Shown here piece by piece: positions 36,401 to 46,212 of a stretch of DNA of 64,000 nt. Under the pieces are notes generated by a model that saw nothing but the letters and a program-made list of their open reading frames with translations, was not told the DNA's origin and ran no database searches. Within the stretch, counting starts at the first letter, position 1, and every line of letters starts with the position of its first letter. Position numbers and translations under genes: made by a program. This DNA is from Pseudomonas cavernicola (GTDB taxonomy: Bacteria; Pseudomonadota; Gammaproteobacteria; Pseudomonadales; Pseudomonadaceae): assembly GCF_003596405.1 (NCBI RefSeq), contig NZ_QYUR01000008.1:558001-622000 (forward strand), given 5' to 3'.

Positions 36401-37657
36401 ATGAGTGATAGAAAACCGTCTAACCTCGACATTGCGAACGAAGAAGCGTTTCGCCGTATGACTTCGGCTGATCCGGTGCTGGTTGATATTCTGCCGGCAA
36501 GAGAAGTAGTACCGGGGATGAATAAACGCATCGTTCTAACCTCTGGCCCAGCCCTCGCTTGGCGTGAATATGAGGGTGGGCAGCGCCAGGGGATAATTGG
36601 TGGTGTAATTTATGAAGGTTGGGCTTCCAACGCCGACGAGGCGGTTGCGCTGCTAGATAGTGGTGAGGTCGCTGTAGGAGCATGTCAAGACCATTCTTGC
36701 GTCGGTTCTCTGGCTGGCATCTACACGCCTTCTATGCCGGTCTTTGTGGTGGAAGATCGAGCGTCCGGACAGCGCGCCTTCTGCAACATGTATGAAGGTA
36801 AGTCACGCAAGCGGTTGAATTACGGTATTTATGATGACGTAGTTCGCGACCAGCTTAAGCTTGTTGAATACGTACTTGCTCCTACCATTGCAGCTGCAGT
36901 TCGTGAGATGGGCGGTGTACCGCTTAAACCTATCATGATCCGCTCGCTGAACATGGGGGATGAACTCCATAGCCGAAACACGGCAGCGTCGCTGCTCTTT
37001 GCACGAGAGCTGTTCCCTTCATTCCTCCGTCTTTACGGAGAGCTGGGTGAAGCTGTCCAGAAGACCATTGAATTGCTCACGGAGGACAACTATTTCTTCC
37101 TTCGCCTCTCGATGGCGTCGTCTAAAGTGGCGGCGGACTTGGCTCACGGCGTGGAGGGCTCTAGCCTGGTGACTGCAATGGCGTTCAACTGCAAGGAATT
37201 TGCGATTCGCGTATCTGGTATCGACGGCTGGATTCGTGGCCCGCATGCGGCTGTAGAGGCCAAGCTTTTTGATGGCCATGATGAATCAGAAATCACCTGG
37301 ATGGGCGGCGAAAGCCCCATTACCGAGACCATAGGCCTTGGAGGGTTCGCTCAAGCCGGAGCACCGACATTGCAGGCTTATCAGGGGGGCTCGTATGCGG
37401 CAATGATGGAACGGAACGAGTCTCTCTATCGTATTACACATGGAGAGAACCCCGACTTTAAACTTGCTGTATTTGCCTATCGCGGCACGCCCACTGGCAT
37501 TGACGTTTTCCGCGTTCTCGAGGAGCGCGTGCTTCCGGTAATGGATATTGGCATCGCAGGCAAAGGCGGTGGTCAAATCGGGGCTGGTATTGTTAGTGCA
37601 CCCGTTGAGTGCTTCCAGAAAGCTGCTGCGCTCTATAAAGAGCTCTATCCGCAGTAA
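36401..37657 (+). CDS. DUF1116 protein (YlbE/AllG-like)
   Basis: A 418-residue soluble protein of the DUF1116 family, starting at ATG 36401 with AAGGG upstream. Family blocks visible: LTSGPALAW, IIGGVIYEGWA, VGACQDHSCVGSLAGIYTPSMPVFVV, HSRNTAASLLFARELFP and DIGIAGKGGGQIGAGIV. In E. coli the member YlbE/AllG acts with FdrA-like proteins in oxamate carbamoyltransfer of allantoin breakdown. No FdrA, carbamate kinase or allantoin genes are here; instead it stands between a permease and a glutaminase. Its reaction in this context is unknown; carbamoyl- or amide-related chemistry is a guess. Confidence 0.82.
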   Translation: MSDRKPSNLDIANEEAFRRMTSADPVLVDILPAREVVPGMNKRIVLTSGPALAWREYEGGQRQGIIGGVIYEGWASNADEAVALLDSGEVAVGACQDHSCVGSLAGIYTPSMPVFVVEDRASGQRAFCNMYEGKSRKRLNYGIYDDVVRDQLKLVEYVLAPTIAAAVREMGGVPLKPIMIRSLNMGDELHSRNTAASLLFARELFPSFLRLYGELGEAVQKTIELLTEDNYFFLRLSMASSKVAADLAHGVEGSSLVTAMAFNCKEFAIRVSGIDGWIRGPHAAVEAKLFDGHDESEITWMGGESPITETIGLGGFAQAGAPTLQAYQGGSYAAMMERNESLYRITHGENPDFKLAVFAYRGTPTGIDVFRVLEERVLPVMDIGIAGKGGGQIGAGIVSAPVECFQKAAALYKELYPQ

Positions 37658-37667
37658 TTTTGTGGAG

Positions 37668-37710
37668 GGTGAAGTTTCCTGCGGTAATGAAGGAGACTTC
37701 ACCATTTTTT
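37668..37710 (+). terminator. Rho-independent terminator after the DUF1116 gene
   Basis: GGTGAAGT...ACTTCACC (perfect 8-bp outer stem, 37668-37703, with an inner TTCCT/AGGA stem), then A and six T. Begins 10 bp after the stop and separates the glutaminase as its own unit. Confidence 0.85.
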
Positions 37711-37916
37711 ATATACAGGATCGGTCGAGGATGCATCCTATTGGCTTCGTAGGGATATAGCCAATTTTTCTTTCCAGTTATGTACTTTTTTTACAGAGTG
37801 CTGCGTTTCATCATCTATTGCGTATTGGTCGGATCGCTAAGAGCGCTGCGCCACAATTTATTATCGCGGGTGCCGTTTAGTGTGTTAATCGCTGGAAGTG
37901 GCCAGGAGAGGGGTTT

Positions 37917-38990
37917 ATGAAAGATGGTTCGGCTCGAGAGGCGCTGTTGAGGCAAGCGGACTGCTCGGCGTCGCCAGATAATTTCCGCTCCACCCATTCT
38001 CGGGTTTATGCTAGAGCGGCGGAGAACTGTGATCAAGACTCGCAATTCAATTCACGCTTCGATTTGGCGCCTCGATTGCCAGAAATATTGGCTGACATCG
38101 CAGATATAATGTCGAGGCGGGCATCCAGAGGAAAAGTGGCAGATTACATAAAGCCGCTGGCCAATGTGGATCCTGCTAAATTCGGGATTGCCGTGACGCT
38201 TGTAAACAATATGCACTACTCAGCCGGGGATGCGGAAGAGTGCTTTTCCATTCAAAGTGTCTCTAAGGTTTTCTCGCTTACATTGGCTCTTGGCAAGGCT
38301 GGCGATGCCCTCTGGAAAAGAGTGGGGCGCGAGTCGTCGGGTAATGCTTTTAATTCGATCGTTCAACTAGAGTATGAACGTGGTATTCCGCGTAACCCCT
38401 TCATAAACTCTGGTGCAATCACAGTTGCTGACGTGCTGCTTTCCAGTCACCAGCCGAAAGAAACGATTGGTGAAATTGTGCGTTTTGTTCGTTTTTTGGC
38501 TAATGATGAGAGCATTGCGATTGATCCTGTTGTGGCAGTTGCTGAAAAAGAGACAGGTTTTCGTAATGAAGCACTGGCTAACTATATGAAGTCATTCGGG
38601 AATATAAAGAATGCTCCCGCACATGTTCTCGGCGTATATTACCATCATTGCGCAATTGCTATGTCGTGCAAACAGTTGGCTGTGGCTGGCGGATTTCTAG
38701 CTTCGGGTGGAGTTAATCCGGTGACAGGGCTTTCTGTTGTTTCTCCTGAACGTGCACGTCGTATAAACTCTCTTATGTTGACCTGCGGCCTCTATGATGG
38801 CTCGGGTGACTACGCATTTAGAGTAGGTTTGCCTTCGAAAAGCGGAGTGGGCGGAGGAGTTCTTGCCATAGTGCCTGGTATAGCTTCAATTGCTGTTTGG
38901 TCTCCAGGTCTCAATGCCCAGGGAAATTCGAAACTTGGAGTCGAAGCGCTGGAGATTTTAAGTGGTCGCGTTGGATGGTCCATATTTTAG
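37917..38990 (+). CDS. glsA: glutaminase (serine-dependent, GlsA family)
   Basis: A 357-residue enzyme hydrolysing L-glutamine to glutamate and ammonia. The beta-lactamase-like catalytic Ser-x-x-Lys lies in SIQSVSKVF; other conserved blocks are [23 protein letters not shown] and [19 protein letters not shown] family-typical protein has about 305 residues; this one has roughly 50 extra N-terminal residues before [12 protein letters not shown]. The start at 37917 is supported by AGGAGAGG seven bases upstream, so the extension is probably real. Preceding terminator suggests its own promoter. It could supply glutamate for the GS-like ligases. Confidence 0.87.
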   Translation: MKDGSAREALLRQADCSASPDNFRSTHSRVYARAAENCDQDSQFNSRFDLAPRLPEILADIADIMSRRASRGKVADYIKPLANVDPAKFGIAVTLVNNMHYSAGDAEECFSIQSVSKVFSLTLALGKAGDALWKRVGRESSGNAFNSIVQLEYERGIPRNPFINSGAITVADVLLSSHQPKETIGEIVRFVRFLANDESIAIDPVVAVAEKETGFRNEALANYMKSFGNIKNAPAHVLGVYYHHCAIAMSCKQLAVAGGFLASGGVNPVTGLSVVSPERARRINSLMLTCGLYDGSGDYAFRVGLPSKSGVGGGVLAIVPGIASIAVWSPGLNAQGNSKLGVEALEILSGRVGWSIF

Positions 38991-39207
38991 TCGACACTAG
39001 CGATTTGGTATTTCGACGGTGTCATGATGATAGGTGCTCTTTTTATAATCCTGCAACAGAAGTGTGGAGCGTGTCGCCAAAAAGCTTTCAGCTCAGTACA
39101 AGAATACCAATACGAGGAATTAGAACATGCATAACGTAATTGGAGCTTTCGAAATCGGCGTGATGATTGACGAAACACGCCTTATCAAAGACGACTCGCC
39201 GCCATCA

Positions 39208-39432
39208 GCCAAGATATCAATTCTGGAGCGAAGCTTCCGCGCGCCGGGATATCCAATCGTGCCGGTCATTGCGCTGCTGCTGGCAGTGGTCTGCCTGATC
39301 GCCATGGCCTGGTTCAACACGCTGGTCGGGTTGATCTTCCTCGGCTTTATGGCCGCAGGGTCCATCTACTTCCAACTGACTAAGCACCAACGCGCCAGTG
39401 CGCCACTCGATAGCATGCTGACCGGCGTCTAA
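39208..39432 (+). pseudogene. amino-acid/ethanolamine-type permease, C-terminal remnant
   Basis: The frame 39127-39432 contains, from about residue 30, FRAPGYPIVPVIALLLAVV and FNTLVGLIFLGFMAAGSIYF, which is the last two-helix end of an APC permease of ethanolamine-permease type. The first ten helices are missing; the upstream 80 bases are unrelated. Codon use changes to GC-rich here, so the breakpoint near 39205 marks the right edge of the catabolic insertion in core DNA. Confidence 0.65.
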
Positions 39433-39559
39433 GCGGTACTCTCGGCCGGCTCAGGCCCGGCCAGGCTTTCGATATCAGCCTGGACAAGCCGAGCATCGGG
39501 GCTCAAGTAACCCGCTACACGTACGGTAGAAACCTATGCCCAATAAAAAAGGAACCGTT

Positions 39560-41497
39560 ATGTTCGAGACAGCCACATACCCCATCCCCGACTCAGTGCG
39601 AGAACGTGCGTATCTGGATAACGATCAATATCTGCAGCTGTATCAGCAGTCTATCGAAAACCCTGAGCTGTTTTGGGGGGAGCAGGCGTCACGCCTTCTC
39701 AGTTGGTTCAAACCTTGGGATCAGGTACATCACTCCGACATGAGCAGTGGTGCAACCCAGTGGTTCCGGGGCGGGCAACTGAATGTCTCGTATAACTGCA
39801 TCGACCGCCACCTGAGCGAGCGTGGCGAACAGGTCGCCATCATTTGGGAGGGTGATAGCCCTTCAGAGTCGGCGAACATCACCTACAACGAATTGCACCG
39901 TCAAGTCTGCCGCTTGGCCAACGTGTTGAAGAGTCGCGGCGTGAAGAAAGGCGACCGGGTCTGTATTTACATGCCGATGGTTCTGGAAGCAGCCTATGCC
40001 ATGCTGGCATGCACGCGGATAGGAGCAGTCCATACCGTAGTGTTCGGTGGATTCTCCCCGGACGCTCTACGTGACCGCATCAACGATGCGAACTGCACCA
40101 CGGTGATTACCTCCAATGAGGGTGTTCGTGGCGGCAAACGCGTTCCTCTCAAGGCCAATATCGATCTGGCCCTGGTCAGTTGCCCACAGGTTTCTACCGT
40201 ATTGGTCGTGCAGCGTACTGAAAGCCAATGCGCTTGGGTGGCCGGTCGAGATCTCTGGTACCACGAAGCTATAAGCGTTGCCGATGACGTCTGTGAGGCC
40301 GAGCCAATGGACGCCGAAGCGCCATTATTCATCCTCTACACGTCCGGCTCCACGGGTAAACCTAAAGGGGTTGTGCATACCACGGGCGGGTACCTGCTTC
40401 AGGCCTGTATGACGCACAAGTATGTGTTCGACTATCACGGCGGCGATATCCATTGGTGCACCGCCGACATTGGGTGGATCACGGGACACAGCTATGTGGT
40501 CTACGGCCCACTGGCAAACGGCGCTACAACACTGATTTTTGAAGGTGTGCCGACTTATCCTGATGCATCGCGGTTTTGGCAGGTTGTGGATAAGCATCAG
40601 GTGAATATCTTCTATACAGCCCCGACGGCTATCCGCGCGCTGATGCGCGAAGGTGACGATCCCGTGCGGGCCACCAGCAGGAAAAGCCTGCGCATGCTGG
40701 CCACTGCTGGTGAGCCGATCAATCCGGAGGCCTGGGAGTGGTTTTACAATGTAGTCGGTGAACGGCGTTGCCCAATCCTCGACACCTGGTGGCAGACCGA
40801 AACAGGCGCCATCATGATTGCACCGCTGCCAGGTGCGACTCCGCTCAAGCCAGGATCGGCAACCCGTCCATTCTTTGGCGTACAACCGGCATTGTTGGAT
40901 GACAGTGGCCAGGAGGTTCACGGTCCTGGCTCCGGAGTTCTTGCAATCAAAGCCAGCTGGCCAGCCCAGACTCGCACGATTCACGGCGATCATTCCCGGC
41001 ACGTAGAAACCTATTTCAAACCCTACCCAGGCTATTACTTCACCGGCGACGGCGCCCGTCGTGACGCGGACGGCTATTATTGGATCACAGGTCGCGTGGA
41101 TGACGTGATCAACGTTTCCGGCCACCGGATCGGCACAGCCGAGGTTGAAAGCTCGTTGGTGCTTCATGAGTCTGTGGCCGAAGCCGCCGTGGTCGGTTAT
41201 CCCCATGATGTAAAGGGGGAGGGCATCTATGCCTTTGTGACCACAATGCGAAACGTGGAGCCGACCGATGAGCTGAAGCGCGAGCTTGTGGCGATGGTCA
41301 GCAAGGAAATCGGCAGTTTTGCCAAACCCGAGCTGGTGCAATGGGCGCCTGCATTACCGAAGACTCGCTCAGGAAAAATCATGCGCCGGATCTTGCGCAA
41401 GATTGCTTGTAATGAGTTGGACACACTTGGAGACATCAGTACCTTGGCCGACCCTGCAGTGGTGGATGAGTTGATCGGCAAACGTTTGAATCGATAA
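39560..41497 (+). CDS. acsA: acetyl-CoA synthetase
   Basis: A 645-residue AMP-forming acyl-CoA ligase of the acetyl-CoA synthetase size class. Start at ATG 39560, with AAGGA six bases upstream, in preference to one at 39536. Motifs: [11 protein letters not shown] (P-loop), [46 protein letters not shown], and the acetylatable Lys in [11 protein letters not shown]. The Trp in WWQTETG is the residue that limits the acyl pocket to acetate/propionate. Core-type codon use. Activates acetate, for example from ethanolamine or alcohol breakdown. Confidence 0.92.
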   Translation: MFETATYPIPDSVRERAYLDNDQYLQLYQQSIENPELFWGEQASRLLSWFKPWDQVHHSDMSSGATQWFRGGQLNVSYNCIDRHLSERGEQVAIIWEGDSPSESANITYNELHRQVCRLANVLKSRGVKKGDRVCIYMPMVLEAAYAMLACTRIGAVHTVVFGGFSPDALRDRINDANCTTVITSNEGVRGGKRVPLKANIDLALVSCPQVSTVLVVQRTESQCAWVAGRDLWYHEAISVADDVCEAEPMDAEAPLFILYTSGSTGKPKGVVHTTGGYLLQACMTHKYVFDYHGGDIHWCTADIGWITGHSYVVYGPLANGATTLIFEGVPTYPDASRFWQVVDKHQVNIFYTAPTAIRALMREGDDPVRATSRKSLRMLATAGEPINPEAWEWFYNVVGERRCPILDTWWQTETGAIMIAPLPGATPLKPGSATRPFFGVQPALLDDSGQEVHGPGSGVLAIKASWPAQTRTIHGDHSRHVETYFKPYPGYYFTGDGARRDADGYYWITGRVDDVINVSGHRIGTAEVESSLVLHESVAEAAVVGYPHDVKGEGIYAFVTTMRNVEPTDELKRELVAMVSKEIGSFAKPELVQWAPALPKTRSGKIMRRILRKIACNELDTLGDISTLADPAVVDELIGKRLNR

Positions 41498-41579
41498 GCG
41501 ATCCTTTAAATCCAGCAACGCAGAGAGCCCGATTCAGAAGGGCTCTCTGAAATTGTGGCAGACACAGCTTTTTCGAAAG

Positions 41580-42240
41580 CTAAAGTTCCCTGGCACGGGT
41601 TGATGATCCGTCGGCCCAGCGCCCAAACCCTGCAGGGATCAAGAACACGCTCGTTCCCAGTTCCGGTACCGCAATCTCCCAATTCCACTGAAGCTTGCAA
41701 ACTTCCTGCTCCCTGCATCCCGTATTGACTTTGAACAAGGCCATGGTTTGCAGGTGCGCCGGGAGTTCGGCGAACAGAATCGACTGCTCTTCCCATGAAA
41801 GCGGGTAGAGCTTCCGGCTGTTCGTTTTCTCGTCCAGCAGAGAGATCATCGGCACAACATCGAGTAATGGCCGGCGCTCTTCATCCCGCTACTTCCGCGC
41901 ACAAAGGTTCAACACTCGAATCACCCTTTGCAGCGCGATGTTCACAGTACGATTTGTGACGGGCCTGCCCTCAGCCGGGTGAAGCTTCGACTGGATGTAG
42001 GGGGCGAGCGCGTCGTCGTCGATGTGTGTGAGCGGCATATCCCCAATGAATGGGTCGAGCTGCTCCATGTAAGTGGCAGAGATGTGAATGGAGGCTTGAT
42101 CCTTCACTTCGAGCAGGAAGCGAGTCGCCGCCTCCCGCCATGTTCTGACCCGGCGCACTCCGTACACCTTCTGCTGGCGAAGTTGCTCCAGCTTGTGAAT
42201 CAGGTACTGCTCTGCTTCGGCGCGGTTACAAGTGCGCCTC
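41580..42240 (-). pseudogene. tyrosine-family phage integrase, inactive
   Basis: One minus-strand frame runs from an N-terminal part (LRQQKVYGVRRVRTWREAA, then the SAM-like core-binding domain TYMEQLDPFIGDMPLTHIDDD and NIALQRVIRVLNLCARK) through an in-frame TAG at about 41886-41888 into SWEEQSILFAELPAHLQTMALFKVNTGCREQEVCKLQW, which holds the first catalytic Arg. It ends after FLIPAGFG without the HxxR and Tyr motifs. The family normally has Trp at the stop position. So it has both a nonsense change and a 3' truncation. It marks an old integration event at the left of the defence-type island. Confidence 0.75.
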
Positions 42241-42766
42241 CTCGATTTCGCCCCTCGGCGGTGCGGCGACCAACGCGAACACGCACAGTCTGAAAAAATG
42301 CCACTCCAGTAAGTCGGCTGCTCCCCATTCCCTGGCGATCCATGCAGCCGATTTGCAGCGACATCTAATTAAGCCCTACCTTCCCTTAAAGTTGCCATAA
42401 ACGACTTGTCTTTCCGAGGTTCTCTCGTGGGGGGGGGAATGCTCGCCCGATTTAAAATTTAATGACTTCATTTTATTTTCTAATGACCACTGAAGGGACG
42501 GTAGGTAGTAGTTTCAATAGGCTATGTAAACCAAAAGTTTATAGTGCCACGTTTGGAAACCTTCAGGACTATCGAATGCCTTGTGCGCAGCGCCGGGGAC
42601 GGTAGCTTCGCCAACGACGCTCGATAATTGAGCAATACCAGCTGCGGGGCGAAGAGAAAGGAGCTAGGTTCATTCTATGAGTCGGGTACTTGGGACGAAA
42701 AGCATGTGGGGCGGGGAACAAACCCTATCATTTTGACTCACCCATCAGTTATGTGGATGTCTCCTG
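42241..42766. other. Non-coding stretch
   Basis: No supported gene. Contains a run of eight or more G at 42430, otherwise featureless to my reading. Confidence 0.35.
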
Positions 42767-43822
42767 ATGAAGCTCAAGCGGGAAGCTAAAACCCCGAAGA
42801 ACAAGGCTATCGCCTCATTACGGCGCGGGTTGGAGGTCTTCAACGGTCACGACGATCATGGCCGCACAGAATCAGTTCTGCTTCATTTCCAGCACAGCAG
42901 TGAGATGCTGACCAAGGCACTCCTCGTGCAAAAATCAAAGGCGGTCTTCGATAAGCAGAAGGGGATTGCCATTGGACTTGATCGGGCACTGAATGTAGCT
43001 ACCGCCAGAGGGTACTTGACAGCTGCACAGGCAGGCTCTATCCGTGCCCTCGATACCATGCGAGATGCTGCTCAGCATTGGATGATTGTTGTGCCAGAAG
43101 ACGCGTTGTTTGTAAATGCGAGAGCGCTGCTGACAACGTTGGATGAAGTATTGGTCGAACCTTTTGAGGACTCGCTGGCAGACAATCTTCCCCTTCGCGT
43201 CATGCCACTCTCTACCACCGCGCTACCCAGCTTCGATGTTCTAGTGGATCGAGAGTTTCGGCATATCGCCGAACTTCTCGCACCCAATAAGCGCGCCCGA
43301 GACGAGGCAAGAGGACGCATACGAACCCTCCTGGCAATGGAAGCTCATGTAATCGAAACCGTTGAGGTGTCAGAAAGGGACATTGATCGAATCGAGAGGG
43401 CGATCAAGGTAGGCACTCAAGTAGATCAGGTCTTCCCAAGGTTGATTGCCTTAGCGAGCAACATCACTGGTGAGGGCCCTACTCTTCGCGTCCACTTCAG
43501 CAAAAGGGAAGGCGCACCTGTTCGGTATGTTTCAGGCGATGATCCCGAAGCCGCAGGTGCAATTCGGGAAGTGGATTTGCAGAAAAAGTACCACCTCAGC
43601 CCCACTGCACTTTCTGAACGGTTAGGGCTCACCCCGAACAAATGCAAAGCGTTACGGGAGATGCTGGGCCTCGACAACGACCAAGCCAACATAATGATTT
43701 TTGAGTTTGGCAGTCAAAAACACGCGCGCTTCTCAGATAACGCGTTGCGTATTTTGCAGGAGCACAATCACCCCGAAATTGTCGAGGCGGCTTGGCAGGC
43801 ACGTCCGAAACCTAGGCGTTAA
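42767..43822 (+). CDS. DUF3644 domain protein
   Basis: A 351-residue soluble protein. Residues about 10-180 match DUF3644: SLRRGLEVFNGHDD, VLLHFQHSSEMLTKALLVQK, IGLDRALNVA and MRDAAQHWMIVVPEDALF. The HEPN-like helical pattern of this domain and its frequent place in defence islands suggest a nucleic-acid-related role, but no function is known to me. The C-terminal part (YHLSPTALSERLGLTPNKCKALREMLGL) looks like a winged helix that could bind DNA. Stands alone beside a dead integrase. Confidence 0.7.
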   Translation: MKLKREAKTPKNKAIASLRRGLEVFNGHDDHGRTESVLLHFQHSSEMLTKALLVQKSKAVFDKQKGIAIGLDRALNVATARGYLTAAQAGSIRALDTMRDAAQHWMIVVPEDALFVNARALLTTLDEVLVEPFEDSLADNLPLRVMPLSTTALPSFDVLVDREFRHIAELLAPNKRARDEARGRIRTLLAMEAHVIETVEVSERDIDRIERAIKVGTQVDQVFPRLIALASNITGEGPTLRVHFSKREGAPVRYVSGDDPEAAGAIREVDLQKKYHLSPTALSERLGLTPNKCKALREMLGLDNDQANIMIFEFGSQKHARFSDNALRILQEHNHPEIVEAAWQARPKPRR

Positions 43823-43901
43823 ACTCAGTGCTTCTACGATGTTTAGAAAAGCTCGATGAAAGCAAACCTCCAAACCTGGTAGGCAAACGCGAGGCTGCTT
43901 T

Positions 43902-44089
43902 GGGGCGATTTTGCTGAAAAAGTCGACCGTAGGTTGCGCATCAAAAATGTACGCGTCCAAGATTAAGATCTTTGCATTTGGCAGAGGCTTTCGGACTCGG
44001 ATTTCACGTAGCAGCATGCAAAAAAGGCGTTTTCCCCAGTGACTGATCAGGCAGTCTGGGCAGACCGACTTTTTCAACAGAATCGGGCG
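43902..44089. mobile_element. MITE-like element or internally deleted IS
   Basis: Bounded by CGATTTTGCTGAAAAAGTCG (43906-43925) and CGACTTTTTCAACAGAATCG (44066-44085), 20-bp inverted repeats with 18 matches. The interior is about 140 bp without a transposase. The ends resemble those of IS elements with a GAAAAAGTCG terminus. Confidence 0.6.
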
Positions 44090-44762
44090 AATTCTGTCAC
44101 TCGCCAAGTAACCCAGGGACTAGCTGTCGAATACACCATTGCTGGCGTTGGTGGAGCTTTTCAGATCACCGCCCCACGACCTCAGCACACAGATGCTAGT
44201 TTTCAAATACCGAGCATGATGGTGGTCGCATTGGGCTACAGCTTTTCGCTACGAATGCTTCAACATCGGACTCCACCTGGATTACCCTCCACTGCCCTGA
44301 CGCTCAGTTTAGGCTGGGAAGTTCGGGCATTTCCTCAAAACCGCCCAGGTCGGCATCCCTAAATGGGTTTGGCTTTGTTTGGCAACAACCAACGCGCCCG
44401 CCCATGCAGGCTTCTTCAATACCTATCCGATTGATTTTTCAAGAAAATTCATGGGGATCACTCGGAGCTAAAGTCTATTCCGAACTAGCCCTGTATTATC
44501 AATATCGCGAAATCGTTTTTCGAGGATTGGCACATAGCCAGCAGCGCTACTAAGGTCATAGTAATGTCTCGCCGCGCTCTTAGTACAAGACAGCCGATGA
44601 GTTGCTTCATAAATAATTGCTGCTTCAATCGGTATCTGTGTGTCCTCCAGAAGGGCGAATGGCGCTGTGTGTCGTGGACGTATTGGATGAACTTGACTTG
44701 ACTTGACCTGACTCAAGTGACCGAACGTCATCGCTCGTTGCTTAGTCTGCTCTAAATGCAAC
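44090..44762. other. Non-coding stretch
   Basis: About 670 bp with no supported gene; TTGACTTGACTTGACCTGACT at about 44693 is a short tandem repeat of TTGAC (unit 5 bp). Confidence 0.35.
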
Positions 44763-45207
44763 ATGATGGAAAAACAAATGGAATCGAACCCACTGCAAAA
44801 ACCGGCTATAGCCTTGATCATTGCAGGTATTATTCTTGTGATCGGTTAGCTCTTCATGAGTTTTTTCGCGCTAAGCAGTTTTCCACCAACGCCATTTGGC
44901 GCAGGAGATGCAGCGATGAAATATTCGCTGCTAAGAGCTGGTGCATTGATGCTCGCGATAGTTCCTTTTCCGCTCGGTGCGACTGCCATTTATGGCGGGG
45001 TTCTAATGCTCAGAAAGAACCTATTCGTCATGTGCGTTTTAGGTGCTGTCTCCGCAAATACTTGGAAGTATAATGCTAGCGGGGCCACTGGCTCTGCCAA
45101 TCGTGGCAATCGGCATCTGGGCGATTGTTGTACTTCGCAAGCCCAACAATAGAAATCTATTTAAAGCTGTGGCGCAAACTTCCACAGAATCGAGACCAGT
45201 GCCGTGA
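44763..45207 (+). pseudogene. small membrane protein gene broken by a stop and a frameshift
   Basis: From ATG 44763/44766 the frame reads MEKQMESNPLQKPAIALII, a hydrophobic helix, then an in-frame TAG near 44848, then continues in the same frame with LFMSFFALSSF and LRAGALMLAIVPFPLGATAIYGG. After about 45055 the reading continues in another frame as IMLAGPLALPIVAIGIWAIV and VLRKPNNRNLF, ending at 45207. Reassembled it is a protein of about 145 residues with four membrane helices. No family recognised. Confidence 0.5.
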
Positions 45208-45419
45208 GTCAGCACCAGTTTCAGGCATGGCAATCTTTGTAGGCGTGTTGTGCTTTTTTATCTTCAGCCGCAAGCTGAAGTAGTTATCCAAAACGCCCGC
45301 TGGCCCGGTTGTGCTGTCTCGCTTCATTGGAGAGTTTCATGCCTCTCTTTTATACGAGCTGTGGTCACAAGAACGCAGACGACGCAGGCTATTGTGAATA
45401 CAGAGCAAAGGGAACGATT

Positions 45420-45677
45420 ATGCGATTCTCAATCTTGTTGTGCGTCGTAATTTTGGCCCTAACCGCATGCTCTAGTACAAAAAATAATCCGGACCAAAGT
45501 TTTTTGCGACCCTCCCCGGCAGCAGACTGCGATCTTGGGGGACGCCCAGTAGCTCCTGAGAGTATTCATAAATGGTGCACGGGTACACCAGGGCCTGGAG
45601 AAAATATATGCCTCGGCGGCCACTTCATGTGTAAAAGGTGCATAGGTCCACACTGGGCTACCCCCTATCGTTGTTAA
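45420..45677 (+). CDS. small lipoprotein, unknown function
   Basis: An 85-residue protein starting at ATG 45420 (AAGGGA seven bases upstream). The signal peptide MRFSILLCVVILALTAC ends in the lipobox LTAC, so the Cys at position 17 should be lipidated. The mature part has six further cysteines. A zinc-ribbon-like N-terminus (FYTSCGHKNADDAGYCE, 45345-45395) lies in the same frame immediately upstream and is probably the degenerate remains of another gene. Confidence 0.6.
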   Translation: MRFSILLCVVILALTACSSTKNNPDQSFLRPSPAADCDLGGRPVAPESIHKWCTGTPGPGENICLGGHFMCKRCIGPHWATPYRC

Positions 45678-45789
45678 CGAGCCCCCTGAAAGACAGAAGA
45701 CAATAGGGGGGCAGACTACGGTTTTTGCTTTGAGCGGCGACTCTAATTAATCGTGGCGTGTCCCTTATTGTTCTGATGGTCTATGGAGA

Positions 45790-45836
45790 TGGAGGTGAAG
45801 GTGGAGGTGGAGGTGGAGGTGGAGGTGGAGGTGGAT
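45790..45836 (+). repeat. hexanucleotide tandem repeat GAGGTG
   Basis: About seven consecutive GGAGGT units (first ones diverged), which would encode alternating Glu-Val on the plus strand or Ser-Thr on the minus strand. Both strands have open frames across it (45783-46115 and 45743-46159), neither of which I can support as a gene; 45678-46212 is otherwise unassigned. Confidence 0.6.
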
Positions 45837-46212
45837 TTATTGGTTAGGCTGAGCCAATTTAAAAATAAATTCGTCCCCTTTTCTCCGATGCTCGTTGGCA
45901 CACCAGCAATAGCTCTAATTGCCTTGCCCATATCACTATTGTTTTTCGTTGTTGCCGCTTTCGCAGTCTCAGCTTGCCCGCATTGCGGCCACCCGACGCT
46001 TTGCCACTTAACGGTAGGGCTTGGCGCGTTTGCTTTACTAATGGTTGCACCAACTGCAGAGGCGAGGCCTAACCTGTGCAGGTGCCATCTAATAATTCGC
46101 TCACTGGGCTCGTAAAAGCTACGCTTTTTCTCGCCGGTTAGCTTAATCGTTCGGCACATCAGGCGGCACTTGATGGCACCAATTCTATGTGACGAGAAAT
46201 CGGAGGACCGTC

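Noticed and set aside
40325-41341. Minus-strand frame of 338 residues opposite acsA
   Set aside because: Antisense shadow of a conserved enzyme gene.
44468-44821. Minus-strand frame of 117 residues
   Set aside because: Overlaps the TTGAC tandem repeat and the start of the broken membrane gene; no recognisable domain.
45783-46159. Opposing frames over the GAGGTG repeat
   Set aside because: The open frames are kept open by the repeat; neither has a ribosome-binding site or a recognised domain.
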